A stretch of 64,000 nt of DNA from Theocolax elegans (lineage: Eukaryota; Arthropoda; Insecta; Hymenoptera; Cerocephalidae), in contig CM047431.1 of assembly GCA_026168455.1 (NCBI GenBank), positions 8,950,943-9,014,942 on the forward strand, read 5' to 3'. The translations under genes and the position numbers were made by a program. This document shows, piece after piece, positions 45,299 through 57,537 of the stretch. The notes below the pieces were generated by a model. It did no database searches. It had not been told where the DNA came from and saw only the letters and a list, made by a program, of their open reading frames with translations. How positions within the stretch are numbered: position 1 is the stretch's first letter; each line of letters begins with the position of its first letter.

Positions 45299-45435
45299 GG
45301 GGTTTATGACGCCCGACATGTTAAATTTGGATCTTCTGTCGCGGGTTATGGAGCCCTGGCGTCATAACCCGAAGATCTCTTTTGCTCGTACTAAAGTACG
45401 TATCTTCCCTCTCTGTCATGGGCGCCATAAACCCC
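45299..45435. mobile_element. short hairpin element with two nested inverted repeats
   Basis: Outer ends GGGGTTTATGACGCCC and GGGCGCCATAAACCCC are inverted. Inside, GGGTTATG and CATAACCC form a second hairpin. No coding capacity. Confidence 0.65.
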
Positions 45436-46779
45436 GAAATTTAAAATTAAATGTATATCTAAAACAATATATCAAAAATTGTAAAAACAAATGATACATA
45501 AAGGTTTCAATAATTTTTTTCTCAAAAACAAAAGACTTGAGCAAAAAATTTCCAAGAACAAAAAAGTCTGAAAATCAGTCATGAAACACTATTAAATTTT
45601 TTCAGAATTTTCAGACATTTTTGAAGAAAAACTGGATTTTCCGAATTTTTCAAGAAGTCGAAAATTGTCTCAAAAAAAAATCGGTAAAATTTGTGAGTAC
45701 TTCTTGGTCAATTTTAAGACTTTATTGCTGCTAGAAATTTTATGCGAAATTCTTTAGTTTTCGAGAAAAACGCTTCTGAAGTTAAAAGAAAATTTCTACT
45801 TCTTCGCCATATTCAGATGTCCATTTTTGAATTTTTAATTTTTATATGTCATATTTCGAAAGTTTGAAATGTTTGAAGCAAACTTGTGCTCATTTTTGTT
45901 GCATAAAAACATGCTATTTTGATAGAAAATTTGATTTCAATATTTTTCTGAATAAATTTTCAGTGCTCGTTTCGAAAAAGTCGCCCTACTTCTTTTTCTT
46001 GAAATCTAATCATCATTTCGACTTTAGAATCTTTTAGAGCGACCCGAAAAACATAAAGTAAGTCATTTTTAGACATATTCTTGATGTAAAAATTTAAGGA
46101 AAATTTTTTTTATTTTTAGCTCTTCTAGTAGCGATTGTAATTCCTATGTTATATTGTTTTCTTTTTTTCTTCAGCTGTCTTAGTCTTATGTATGTTGTTG
46201 TCCTAATAAGAAATAACAAAACAATCATAGAGATTTGCATTTCTTTAGATATTTGTTCATTTACTGTAAGTGTTACGTTCATAAATATTAAATATTGTCT
46301 CCATAAAATATCTATATGAAACTGTACCAACACTTTCTCTAGAGTATAAGCAGCATTTAGTAAATTTTCGGAAGTTTAAATCAATTGGCTATAGATATAA
46401 TATTTTCTTCAATAATTTGTTCAATGTATTTTTCGAATTCGACTAAAAAAATGTTGTTTATGAGCGAAAATCATATATACACTATAGAGTTGTGTACATT
46501 GTTTTGCTGCAGCTTTATTTTAAAAGCATTGAAGGTTCTTAAAATTATAAGAAGTAATTTTAAAAGTAAGAACAATAATTAGCATACATTACCTATAAGT
46601 TGCTATATATGCTCCTTCGTATGTGCTGTGTTCAAGAAGAATGATTACAAATAAAACCTACATTCGCAGCGATTGTAATAACGCTACAATTTACGTGTCT
46701 GCTCAACCTCATCATGCACCCTATTTTCTGTACAAATTTCCATCGCTTCATCATATAGAGCCCATTATATCCGTTATTG
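45436..46779. other. AT-rich sequence, nothing recognised
   Basis: No supported gene or element boundary. Confidence 0.5.
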
Positions 46780-48490
46780 TTTGACTGATGGCGCGCCTTC
46801 TGCATCAATTAAAGAGCTATCCTCATCATTTTCCACATTACATTTTTCAATAAACATATTTGCGTATTGTTTACCTAAAACGTACCATCTTAAACGATAT
46901 TTACATTGTAAGGCAGAAAATTTATACTGACTGCATTCATAGCCCTGATATAAGCAAAAAAGTTTTCAAGGATATCCTGGTTAAGTCATCTCGTCATTAT
47001 ATAAGATGTTTCGAAATGTTCTCTTTACCTTTTAGTTAAGTAACTGTACATCTTCTGAGGTGAAGTGTGTATACACAAAGAAATTTCGGCATTGGGAGAT
47101 CCCAACTAAATAAAATATACGATTCTCAATACTCATTTGAATTATATGCTACAAAAATCGCAATGTATAAATACCAAATTAAGAATACAGCAGTTCAAAT
47201 AAAACCTAGCTTGTAGCATTATTAAAACAGGAATAAAGCATACCTAAGCTGGGCGTAACTTAACACCAAGAATCATTATATTCTGTCATTTCTCCGTCCG
47301 TGACACTGTATGTCAGAGTTGGGAGCGTGGCGTTGCCAAGTCAGGGATAAAGAAATACCAGTTGTATTTGAAGTGTATACATCTTTTGTTTTGATTTCAG
47401 TGAGCCCAAGGATGATTGTATTACAAAATAAAATATTTGTATGTATAATACCTGTATATGATGAAGTATATTATAACCTTCAAATTACAATGATAGGCAT
47501 TTATAGTGCCCAATACGGGTTCTACAATATTGAATTCACCACTCAATAGCGGTAATTCCAACTTGAGAGCGCAGAGCTCCCATGATTGAAGCACCTTAAT
47601 CCGGATAGTCTTTCAATTAACCGACCTCTTATTTGTTATTTCACAATTACTATTTTTTGGGAATACGGAATTGTAAGTTAGGTTGGGATCTCCCAATGCC
47701 GAAATTTCTTTGTGCGTAAGAATTATGCGTTTTTGGAAAGGTAATATATCTCGTTGACGGCTTATTCTCATGTTTCTCATTAAATGTGTAATTGTATCTA
47801 AATTTGAATTTTGGTAGTCCAAATCAAGTATTTAAAATATCAAACCAGTTGTTATCCAACTTTAATAAATCAGCATAGTCTTCATAATCTGCAAAACTAC
47901 TATTCGTTATATATAAGCCACCATTTAAACCACAAAATCTAATAACTTCAGCGGTATGATTGGAGTAAACTTGCGCAGCATTATACAATTTCTATCGTCC
48001 TCCTCTGACATCCAAATGTTTTTCTACTAATTTATAAGCTATTTATAACTCTTTTATATTAATCGAGAGTAGTATCTCGAAATAATTTTCAGTAATTAAA
48101 TTATTGTTTATATTGAAACCGTCGTCGAGAAAATGATTTCTCATTAGTTTAAGTAAATGTGATGCAACAGCAAATACAAAAATTTTTAAAGATTTATCTC
48201 GTGGATGAAAAAACTCATTTGCTTCATTTGTACCAATACAAACAAGTGTCGTACAATCTTTCAATAGTTTCTACAACTACATTTTTATTCAAAGGTTTAT
48301 CGTAAGCATAATAAACGGGCTGCATTCATGTCGAGGAAGAACCATAAGCCATCGCCACATGTATAGCTAAATGCGGCCCTACTCTTCTTTCTTCTACTTT
48401 ATCAATTTGTACATGTAGTGATATGTGTATAAATTTCATCAAACGAGAATACACATATTTTATCACGCATCGATATAGTTTTAGGTTTAA
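46780..48490 (-). pseudogene. P-element-superfamily transposase relic
   Basis: Minus-strand pieces in order: MRDKICVFSFDE near 48460, QPVYYAYDKPLNK near 48320, HLLKLMRNHFLDDGF near 48150, SNHTAEVIRF and WFDIL near 47960-47840, LPFQKRIILT near 47730, and KYRLRWYVLG near 46890. These follow the order of P-element (THAP9-like) transposases, including the DxxHLLKxxRN-type and WFDxLN segments. Many stops and frameshifts break it, and a 641-bp TIR element interrupts it. No THAP finger was found. Confidence 0.65.
47074..47714. mobile_element. TIR element nested in the P-like relic
   Basis: 33-base inverted ends start CACAAAGAAATTTCGGCATT and continue to GGGAGATCCCAAC. They match perfectly at 47074-47106 and 47682-47714. 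Related single ends occur near 50634-50666. No transposase inside. No target duplication was clear. Confidence 0.75.
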
Positions 48491-49642
48491 TTTGCGTTAA
48501 TTATACTATAGTGAGTCAATGACTCCCTCTTCTAATTTAATCGCAGATGCTTATTCTCTCAAGGTGCTTAGTCCTGGCGAAGGAAATTGCTATCTTAAAT
48601 TTCTATAAGCTTTAGAACTACTACTACTTAGTGCTATTGCTGAAGCATGGTATGTGCGTCTCCTGCTTTAGAACAAAATACAGCTTCTACTATTCCAAAT
48701 CTTACCAAATTGTCCAGGCACATTCAAATACCTCACAAGAGACCGTTCACCAGGTTTTATGTCCATAGGAAAAGACTAAGTTAAGAAATAATCAACTTCC
48801 AATTTTGAAAATGAACATTTTGCTGAATATCTTTAAACCAATGCATTACTTATGTATAAAACTTAGTACACAATCCCTCAGTATACACTTCGATATATCT
48901 GCACAGTTTGATAAGGTTTGAAAAAGCGAAAGCTGTATTTTGTTCTGAACTAGGTGTGTTGTGCATACGCGTCTACCCTTAATTGTTGAGTCGCGCCTTC
49001 TCGTCAGTTTCGTTTTATCGTGCGGTCCGTTATCTTCACAGTGGTGACTCATGTTTACATCGGTGGTAATCGGTTGATTGGGAGCTGGACGTCATCCTCG
49101 AGGAAGGTTCAAGTAATGCGGATGGGGAAGTAGCTGCCGGGTAAGATTTACAATTGTTTCGTATAATAATGTTTTAGGCTAATTCGAGCCGCTTGTGCGT
49201 GTTGTTATTACAGGTGCAGTACGGGTCGGCGGTCTCGTATCGGTGGCACGACACAGCGATATAGCACAGTGTGTCGTCTCTGGAGTTGGATGTGCAGCCA
49301 CGCAGTAATTTGTTGGTGTCGTCCCTCGAGGATTTAACGAGGTACCTATGCTTGTTTCCTTTGGTGACATTGTATATGTTGCTTGCGTGTTCTCCTTTAA
49401 CCTCAAAGTGTCATGTCACCTCCTATTTCGTTTGTCCTCTAGATACCTATGGAAAACTATACTTGGTCATATTTAAATTTTGACTCTACATCGCTCGTGC
49501 ATGTATTTATTACAAAGTATTATATGAATTTTAATCAGTATTTCCGAGTTAATTTGTGTTGCTCAATATTTTTTCAAATATTGCACAAAACCCTCTTTAT
49601 TAGCATTTTACTTGCATATCACTAAGTCTTAAATGTTGCCAG
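48491..49642. other. unrecognised, with a small inverted repeat
   Basis: AGAACAAAATACAGCTT at 48669 recurs inverted at about 48930, with diverged matches around it, suggesting a small decayed foldback. No gene seen. Confidence 0.4.
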
Positions 49643-49690
49643 AGGTATTAGAAAATTAATTAAGGAAAGATTGAGAAAGAAAAAAATTAA

Positions 49691-49765
49691 CGTCCCCAGG
49701 TTGGGATCGAACCGACGGTCTCCTGCTTACCGGGCAGTTGCCTTACCACTTGGCTACCGGGAACC
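49691..49765 (-). tRNA. tRNA-like sequence, left copy (probably not functional)
   Basis: Minus strand. Acceptor-like GGTTCCC pairs with GGGGAC imperfectly, A box TAGCCAAGTGGTAAGGC and B box GGTTCGATCCC are intact, and the loop CCGGTAA lacks the usual T33. The apparent anticodon GGT is unusual for a eukaryotic tRNA. Confidence 0.4.
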
Positions 49766-49899
49766 CGATGATTCTACGCACCTTGTTTAAATTTAAATAG
49801 AATGCTAAGGTTGAAATTTGTTAAGCGGGTAGAGGGGGGATGTCTCAAGGAAATATAGAGAAATAAAGACTTCAAGGTACAAGGTGCGTGGAATCGTCG

Positions 49900-49974
49900 G
49901 GTTCCCGATAGCCAAGTGGTAAGGCAACTGCCCGGTAAGCAGGAGACCGTCGTTTCGATCCCGACCTGGGAACG
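49900..49974 (+). tRNA. tRNA-like sequence, right copy (probably not functional)
   Basis: Plus strand. Acceptor GGTTCCC/GGGAACG pairs over six bases. The A box TAGCCAAGTGGTAAGGC is intact, the anticodon arm is CTGC-CCGGTAA-GCAG, and the T arm GTCGTTTCGATCCCGAC has one mismatch. It differs from the left copy at a few bases. Same GGT apparent anticodon and missing T33. Confidence 0.4.
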
Positions 49975-50024
49975 CTCATTTTCTTCTTCTTCGATCTTTC
50001 CTTAATTAATTTTCTAATACCTCT

Positions 50025-51004
50025 TAATGCTCATGTTTTTGGGGTCGCTGAATCCGAATCTGAAATCGGATTGATCTCATAACCTCAGGGTCAAGGTCAT
50101 TTAAAGGTTAAATTTGCACAATGTCCATTTCGTTTGAAAATTATGTTTAGCAATAACCCGAAAGAATGTTTGAGGAAAAAAATTAGTAGACATGCTCGCT
50201 CGTGGCTTTACCCAGAATCAACGACGTGGACGTGGTGAACTCCTGATTCCATGTGTGTGTGTATATATGTGTGTGTATGTGTGTGTCTGTGTTGTGTAGT
50301 TTTCAAATGTAAAGAATAAAGAAACTCAGATATCGCCGGTTGCTACGCCCTTTGTACTATTTTTCAAGTAATATTGATATAGAATGACCAGATAAAACCT
50401 AAATACAGTTGAAAATTAAATAAATTGTGCATTTTAACGTTTATCTGAAAATTTGAAATTTTCAACATTTGGCGTTACCGTACCGAACCGGAATACGCCT
50501 CTAGGCGTAAGGGGTCTGACTCACCAACATCGCAACTTAGTTTGGCTCTAACTCAGGGACCTTAGACCACATTCCTATAGAAAAATGCGATTTTCAAATT
50601 TTTCAAAACCCCGGCCCTCTAATGGTTAAGTTGGGATCTCCCTTTGCAAAATTTTTTTGTGTGTTCTAATTATTAACCATTAAATAGACTATAATTTAAA
50701 TTTAATTCTGATTTGAGCTAATTTTTAGCTTATAATCGTACATTATATTTGAGTTTAGTTGTGTGCTATTAAATGTCCATTAAAAATGGACAAGTAAAAA
50801 ATATAATACAATTGCATTTATCTTCAGAAATACTGAAAATATAAAAAAAAATTGATTGTAAATCCGTAATAACAGCGGAAAATATCAAGAAAAGCTAGCT
50901 GAGAAACTAGTAAAAATTGTTGGTTTTGTAGTGCCAAAATCGGGTTGTGGTATACCCGTACTCTCATTGTTCCAACAATATTACGCTGTTTGACATGATC
51001 ATAA
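50025..51004. other. no gene seen
   Basis: Contains a TG-rich microsatellite at about 50251-50300, a CGCTGAATCCGAATC phrase at 50047 and a single TIR-like end near 50634. Otherwise unrecognised. Confidence 0.45.
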
Positions 51005-51249
51005 TTGTATATTCGTTTCAAGGCATTGCTCGTGGAGCGACCCTTAAAAAATTTGAGAAAATTTGAAAATACATTTGAAAAATTTTTAGAAGACCCAACG
51101 TCGGATAATACGACCGAGGAGGGGGAAACTACGTATAAAAGAAAAGGTACAGCACAAACAAGCCAATCAAGTAATGTATACGATGATGGAAACAGTTTGA
51201 AGATGAAGAAGCGTAAAAAGTAGAAACAAGTAAACGCTCATATAGCGAT

Positions 51250-51559
51250 AGATATATTTGAATCGTAAAAATAGCTATCTTGCATAACCATTCTTGCGAA
51301 TCTACACAATCAGAGTTGGCGTTGTTTGAAATTCCATCAACGCAAACAGCGATTGAAAGTTCATATTGGGTGCAATACAAACCAGTATCATCTTTGCGGG
51401 ACCAATCACCAATAGAATTTACTATTCCCGATACTAGATAGTATTTGGATTCATCTTATTCATACTGGTATAAATTTTTTGAAATATGGAAATTGCTTGT
51501 GCTGAAGGTTTTTGTCTTTTTGCATTCGATGTATCAGCTGATTTGTCTGCGAATAATGA
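51250..51559 (+). pseudogene. second Polinton capsid-like relic, part left of the CACTA element
   Basis: A plus-strand relic of the same F54H12.2-like capsid family as 5815-7125. N-terminal motifs include IPSTQTAIE and SPIEFTIP, followed after an internal deletion by the C-terminal FCLFAFDVSADLSANN. Several stops and frame changes are present. It is cut at 51559 by the CACTA element and resumes at 58045. Confidence 0.65.
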
Positions 51560-51925
51560 CCCGCGTAAAAATAATTGTAGGTGCCACACATGCAAAATAC
51601 ATGAGCACTGCATGTATTAAAGTACATGTAAATTACATGTATCTTATGGCCGAATTATACATCTTAAGTACATCACTTTCATGTATGTGACATGTATCTG
51701 AGGTGTATATGTAATGTGTTTTTACAAATAATATTTCTAAATTAATGCGTGTCAAGTGTTAAATATATTGAAGTCAAACACAAACGAACTAGGGACATTA
51801 TACATAATTTATAGATATTTATACATGTATCCAGTTACATGTAGCCCACGTGTGTACTTTATGATTGAATTAATATACTTTGATGCATATGAGGTGTATA
51901 TGAGGTGTATATGAGGTGTATATAA
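51560..51925 (+). repeat. CACTA left inverted repeat with CATGTA sub-repeats
   Basis: Contains seven CATGTA motifs, often as ACATGT palindromes, and four or five GAGGTGTATAT repeats near its inner end. Sub-terminal repeats of this kind bind transposase proteins in CACTA elements. Confidence 0.8.
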
Positions 51926-52314
51926 GGTGTATGTGCGATTATGCAAATTTTACTACTGTGCGATTATTAAAATTTTTGTTATGAAATAGATGCAGCACAG
52001 GAAGAAATAAAAATATTTAATTTAGTTTGCGTATTAATCATTTATATTTATGTAATACATTTATTATTTTAAGGAAAAAATAATATATAAATAAATATAA
52101 ATGATAGAGATAATAGACATAATTGCAAGGTTTTACAGCTAAGTTTATTTACTTTATCTAAACTCTATTAATTTACATTGTTGAATACAATATCACACTA
52201 TCAATTATAAAAGATATAGTTATTATTCTTTTTCTATCACATTTACAGGCAAAACTACATATATATTATTATGCGTAATTACATTATAGCATACAACATT
52301 AATATTTTCAATAT

Positions 52315-54991
52315 TTACGGCTTCATACACATCATTTTTTTACACATAAAGATGGTTGGTATAAAACTGTCTCTTAATGAACAAAAGAATGCCGGCTTTT
52401 TTTCGCATACATTAACAATTACGTAAACATTACAGTTATTACAAAATAGTTCACAATTACAATACCTAATGAAAGTTTGTATTAAACCTATTTTTTCTTC
52501 ATTATTTTGTATATACATGCAATAGGATGAATTAGTTTTCTTTTTTCTACAGCAAATTTCAGATTCGTAGTATATACTATTCTTCAAAAGTTTATTAAAT
52601 TCTAAACAATTCTCTTTATTTATATTAAAAGGTAATGCGATTCGTACAATATTTATATCAATTTTGAGTCCAGTTATTTTGCCAACTTCAAAAACATTTT
52701 CTTTTATTATAGTTACGTTGCGCTGATGTATACCGGATTTACTTAATTGTTTACAAAATAAATATATCTTATTATTATGATCTAAATATTTTTCTTTTAA
52801 ATTAGTAAGATTTAAATAATTAGACACTGCAGAATATATTTGTATAGGAGGCTACTTTGATCCATGTACAAAACTTTTCAAAATACCATTTAAATTTTCG
52901 AACGGAGCACAGGAAGTAGTCCAAAGTGGTCCTAATTTTTTTACAACATCAGGTAAGTGCAACAATAAGTGTAAATTACTTGTTCGATATTTAGAGCCGT
53001 ACAAAATATCAAATCTTTTCACATATTCTTTTAACAATTTACTAGCATCGACAACGTTTTCTTCGCTTACGCTTGTACCATTAAGCAGTGTTAACGCAAA
53101 AACTAATAGAATGTGGTGTTCAAAATACTGCTTAGGCATAATATCACTTAAAAAAGTTTTCATTTCCGATGCTTTATAATACGCACTATTTTTTAGTGAT
53201 CTAGGGATTCTGGCTATGTAGATTGGTTGTTTTAGTGTAAGAATTCTACTATTTACAAGATTAATATAATAATTTAAAGACGATGGATGGGTTCGATGAG
53301 CCACGTCAAACCAAAATTTAATTAAACTCTTCGCAACTCCTTCGTACACACAATGCATAACATCTATAGCAGTTGAAAATATAAAATTAAGAACAATAAA
53401 ACTTATAGCAGATGGTCCCTTGACGCCGAAAATGGGTTTCCTTGTATCATGCGCCAGTTTTGCAAATGTTAAAGTTTCCTCGGTCGTTCTTAAATCTAAT
53501 GTATCATGAAAAGGATATGTCTGTACGTTTTCTATTCTTTCTGTTCGAATTTTACATACAGCACACCCATAGTCACCGTTAAATTGTTTCAAATTTAAGA
53601 AAAGTGATTTCGCTGGCAAATCGCACGTTCCGCAAATAATTTGTCCGCGTATCTTTTTGATTGTATCGAAACTATCTACTTTCATATCTACTCCTTTATA
53701 TAAATTCTTCAAATCCTCTCGAAAAACTGTAATAAACATGTTAGGGATAGGTTTTGAATAGCCAAACCACAACCCAGCAAGTATGACATTTTCTTGCTTA
53801 AATCTTTCTAAGTAAGGTAACTCATTTATGGCAAGATAAAGCGACCATACATTAAATTTTGACGAATTAAAGAGAGATAAGCCATCTGTGTTACACATAA
53901 GTGATATATTACATGGGTTATCGAAATATCCTTCAGTAATCAAAGATTTATAAATTATTCCATCACATATATCTTCATAATTATCACTATTTATTTTTAC
54001 TCTACTGAATCGATGTTTCAATAATTGAGAAAAACCTGGCCGCTCAAACATTGTTTGCAATTGAGATACTAAAGGCATCTGCAGAAAATAACTCATATTA
54101 TCTCTAGAATTACATTGAGGACAAAATTCTTTTTCTAACCTAATACTACACACTGTGCAATAAAAATGCTGAGTTGCAGATATCTCTATTTCACTAAAGA
54201 AAGTTTTGAATTTGTACAAAGTACTTGAACAAAAATTTGGCTCTTTACAATGTATACTTATTAATTTTAAAATTGCTGATACAAGTACGCCTGGACACTT
54301 GTGCCTTAAAATTACACTTAAAATACACAAATGGCTTTCTAAGATTGTAAGAGGCGCTCCATCGTAAAGTGGTATATTGGCATTTTCCAATAAATTACTT
54401 TTATGATGCCATTCTGTTTCTTCTTCGCTTTCAGACATTTCGTCGCTTAATTCTAAATTTGTGTCAGATTCGTAGCTGGCTGTAGATGAGCGTTCGAAAT
54501 CATTGAAAAAATCATCAATATCGGTGGTGCTTTCATCACTTGATTCCAAGTTATTCATTTGGTAAGGAATTGGCCCAATTTCAACATGATTTTCTATATC
54601 TACATTAAATTAAGGTATATACATCGTTTTATTAATCCAAATAGTAACTTGTCTTGAAAATAACTTGAGTAATTAAATAACTTTTAATTATTGTTGAAAA
54701 AATTTGAAAGTTTAAACGGATTAATTAGGTAATTAATTATCTAATGAATTAAATTAATTATCTTTAAACTATTAAGCAAAATTATATATCATGATAAATT
54801 TTTATTAGATACAAACCTTTTTCAAATGATGTTTCGCAAGCTTTTGATGAACTGCTCGAAACGTTTACGCTATCATTTTCGGTACTCTCGGAATCAAACG
54901 TTTTTTGAAGAAAGTGTTCTCGAAGTGTTCTTTTTATGCGTGATTTAGTTCTTGAGGAAGCATCCGCAAATGATTTAATTCTTTTGGGCAT
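52315..54991 (-). pseudogene. CACTA TNP2-like transposase, one in-frame TAG
   Basis: Transposase of an animal EnSpm element. Exon 1 (54991-54817) starts MPKRIKSFADASSRTKSR; the intron is 54816-54600 (GT...TAG), and exon 2 (54599-52315) continues in frame. Numbering from the ATG at 54558: acidic start, zinc ribbon Cys134/137/146/149, NTDGLSLF (Asp225), GTCDLPAK (Asp313), a second C-x2-C (CAVC), and IDVMHCVYEGVAK near 399. These are the conserved acidic motifs of the TNP2 family. An in-frame TAG at 52852-52854, after FVHGSK, cuts off the last 178 codons, which otherwise stay open and homologous. The element is therefore probably not autonomous, unless the stop is read through or is a sequence error. 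Confidence 0.8.
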
Positions 54992-55216
54992 ATTTCTTGC
55001 TAATGAATTTTAATTTGTAACCCATAAATGATACGTGTATATATATAGCGGCAACTTCGACTCGCGGCTACGATATATATTATACATATATAGCTCATCA
55101 AATGAAATTGGACACAAAATGAAGTTGCCGCTAAGGTGATTGTTTAATCTTATCTCAGCTAATATCACACAATTCATTGTAGAATAAAGAAAAAAGTCAC
55201 GTAAGACATTTTAATA
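54992..55216. promoter_or_regulatory. shared region between the divergent CACTA genes, with an inverted repeat
   Basis: TAGCGGCAACTTC at 55046-55058 is repeated inverted as GAAGTTGCCGCTA at 55121-55133. TATA-like runs sit beside and between the two arms (TATATATAG at 55040, CATATATAG at 55085). This suits a compact bidirectional promoter or an operator-like site. No start site is proven. Confidence 0.45.
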
Positions 55217-57537
55217 GAATTAATGTAAAGCAGTCCGAAAATGATTTATTATTTATATTTTGGAAAAATAAAACATACAGTATTATTAATGAAAATGAAA
55301 TTATTTTTAAACCTAACGGTGAGCAAGAAGCTCAATGGCATGGGAAATATTATCCTATGAAAATTTTGCGAGAAAGCGGTAAGTAAACTAATTTTTAAAT
55401 TTCACTGCGAGTCTCAATTTAAATCTGTATTTTACGCGTAAGAGGTTAGAGGTTAAAAAAATTATAATAGCTAATTGCATTTTTGCATATCAACGTGATT
55501 ACTTTATGTTCACTAAATGTTCGGTTCAATTAATAATTTTTTAAGAAGATAAGCTGTGGCTCGAGTCTTTAATTGCAACTAGGGAAGGAGAAGTGCATGT
55601 CCCACAGGAAACTCCGGAATCTGTTGTTATAGCGAAATTACGTGTAGTTAATAAGCAATTCAAGAATAATATTCATATGCAAGAAGACACGAGAAGAAAT
55701 TTGGATAAGGAATTACTTGAAAGTCGAAGCATTTTTAATTTGGATAACGAAAGTGATTTAGAAACTATTGATGACGTGATTCTAACTAAGAATGACGATA
55801 CGCTTCCAACATCAAATATAAATAACAAAAAGAAAAATGATTTGTTTACCTGCCCTTTCCTTAGTTCATCATATTTAGGTTCGTTTATAATTACTTAATT
55901 ATTATAAATAGTTGACTCTAATGAGTACGATCGTTATTTGTAACCTTAAACTTACATTTGAATTTAACTTAAAACTTATTTATTTTTCTTATTCCTTTCA
56001 GTTAACGAAAACTCAATTAAGTTAATGAAAAATATATTATCTTGCATGGAACATGCATATGCAATGAAACAGCAGTCAAGTATGAATAATTTCCTTGATT
56101 TAAAGAATAATTCCAGTGAAGAATTACCTGCCACATATAAATCGCGTGAAACGTCAAATAAAGTAAACATATTATTAATTATCAATATCATTATTATTGC
56201 TATGTTATATTGTTATCATTCTCTTAAAAAAAATAGTATTATAAATATTGAATTGGAATAGTGCTCCGAAATAATTAAAAATTTGGCCTAATTTGTACAT
56301 TTTGTCGCTTAACCCTATCAACATATCAAAATAATTGTTTTTACAATTCAGTTATTAATCTTTTCGTACTTATTTATCCCTAGGTTGAATTACTTCGGGA
56401 CACAGGTGTATTTATATCCGAAAACGACTTATTCATATTCAAATCTATTAACAGAACACAGCCGAAGGAGATGGCTCGATTTTTACTAAAAAGCATTCTG
56501 GGAGAAGAAAATTTAATTAACATGACGCTAAGCGGAAAGGGTAAAAATGAAAACAAACTACCTGTACCAAAAGATGTCTTAGTAGCAGTTGAAAGTAATA
56601 ATTTACTTTATTATTTATGATTCCTTCACATCTACTTTAGAAAATTAATTATTTAATTACTTTTCCAGGATATGTCCAATCAAGCAAAAGTAAATCGGTA
56701 AAATTTTCAACAGCAGAATACAGAGCTTGTATTACAACTTTTTGTAATACGTTAAGGCAATGTCGCCTTAAAAAAACAAAAAGTGAAAATAAAAATATAG
56801 AATTAAGAGAATCATCTATGCCGAGACATACTCATACACCTGACAATGAAAAAAGAGATGAAAAATTAGAAAAAAAACAATCATCGATACCGAGTCCTAT
56901 TACCTTATTGGGATCTGAAGAAGAAATTCACTCAAGTTCCAATAATAGTGTTTTTGACGGTGAAGAAGAAAGAGTAGTTTTAACTACTCTTAACAATGTA
57001 GGGAAAAAATTAGAAACAGAGAAGGCTATAGAGTGTATAGATAATTATGATGATTATAATGTAAACAAAAATTGTGAAAAAGAAAGAGAAATATCGGATA
57101 AGAAAGAAAGTAAGATGCAAAGAAGTAAGATAAGCAAAACATTAGGGTATCAGTCCAAAGAAAATGAAAATTTAGAAAACCTACAAAAAAGATTAAATAA
57201 ACGGAAAGAAAATGCTATTGTAAAAGAAAGTTCCGGAGAGAAAAAGGAAAGAAGCCACAAATCAAAAGAAAAAAAAGTAAATGAGGCAGTTAATAAAGAA
57301 CGACAAAAAAATATTGATAAAGAGAAAGAGAAGAAGCATTATAGAAGTGATAGAAGAAGCAGAGAACGATCGAGAGAAAGAGAAAATACATGTAAAAAGA
57401 TGCGAAGAACTGAGACGGAAAGGTTTAGCAAAGAGAATAAAATTGACCGCGAAAAAGAAAGACATAATGAAAATCATCATCGCAATTGGCAAAATTATCC
57501 TTTAAGTTCAAATTATAATCGCGGAACAAATCATTAA
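55217..57537 (+). CDS. CACTA-borne BEN-domain protein
   Basis: A spliced gene whose exons fit in phase: a first visible exon ending at 55378, then 55546-55878, 56002-56162, 56384-56594 and 56669-57537. Introns have GT...AG ends. The fourth exon and the start of the fifth encode a BEN domain (VELLRDTGVFISENDLF, then ARFLLKSILG and LPVPKDVLVAVE), a DNA- and protein-binding fold. The C-terminal 230 residues are highly charged (Lys/Glu/Arg) with RS-like runs. BEN proteins accompany transposases in some animal EnSpm elements and presumably bind the element ends. The true first exon and start codon are not settled. Confidence 0.75.

Larger units (their letters stand above)
49643..50024. repeat. palindrome made of two inverted tRNA-like copies
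   Basis: Arms 49643-49784 and 49880-50024 are inverted copies of each other, and each contains a 75-base tRNA-like sequence. The pair points outward from a 95-base centre, so a transcript could fold into one long hairpin. Confidence 0.8.

Noticed and set aside
44650..45309. Overlapping long frames on both strands
   Set aside because: GC-rich LTR sequence has few stop codons; the frames extend beyond the element end and show no domain.
48846..49052. Possible THAP finger of the P-like relic
   Set aside because: The frame lacks the C2CH spacing and AVPTIF-type end expected of a THAP domain.
49900..49974. Functional tRNA-Thr(GGT)
   Set aside because: T33 is missing, the acceptor stem is imperfect, GGT anticodons are not usual in eukaryotes, and it lies in a repeated palindrome.
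57262..57492. Minus-strand hydrophobic frame
   Set aside because: It is the complement of the Lys/Glu-rich C-terminus of the BEN-domain gene.
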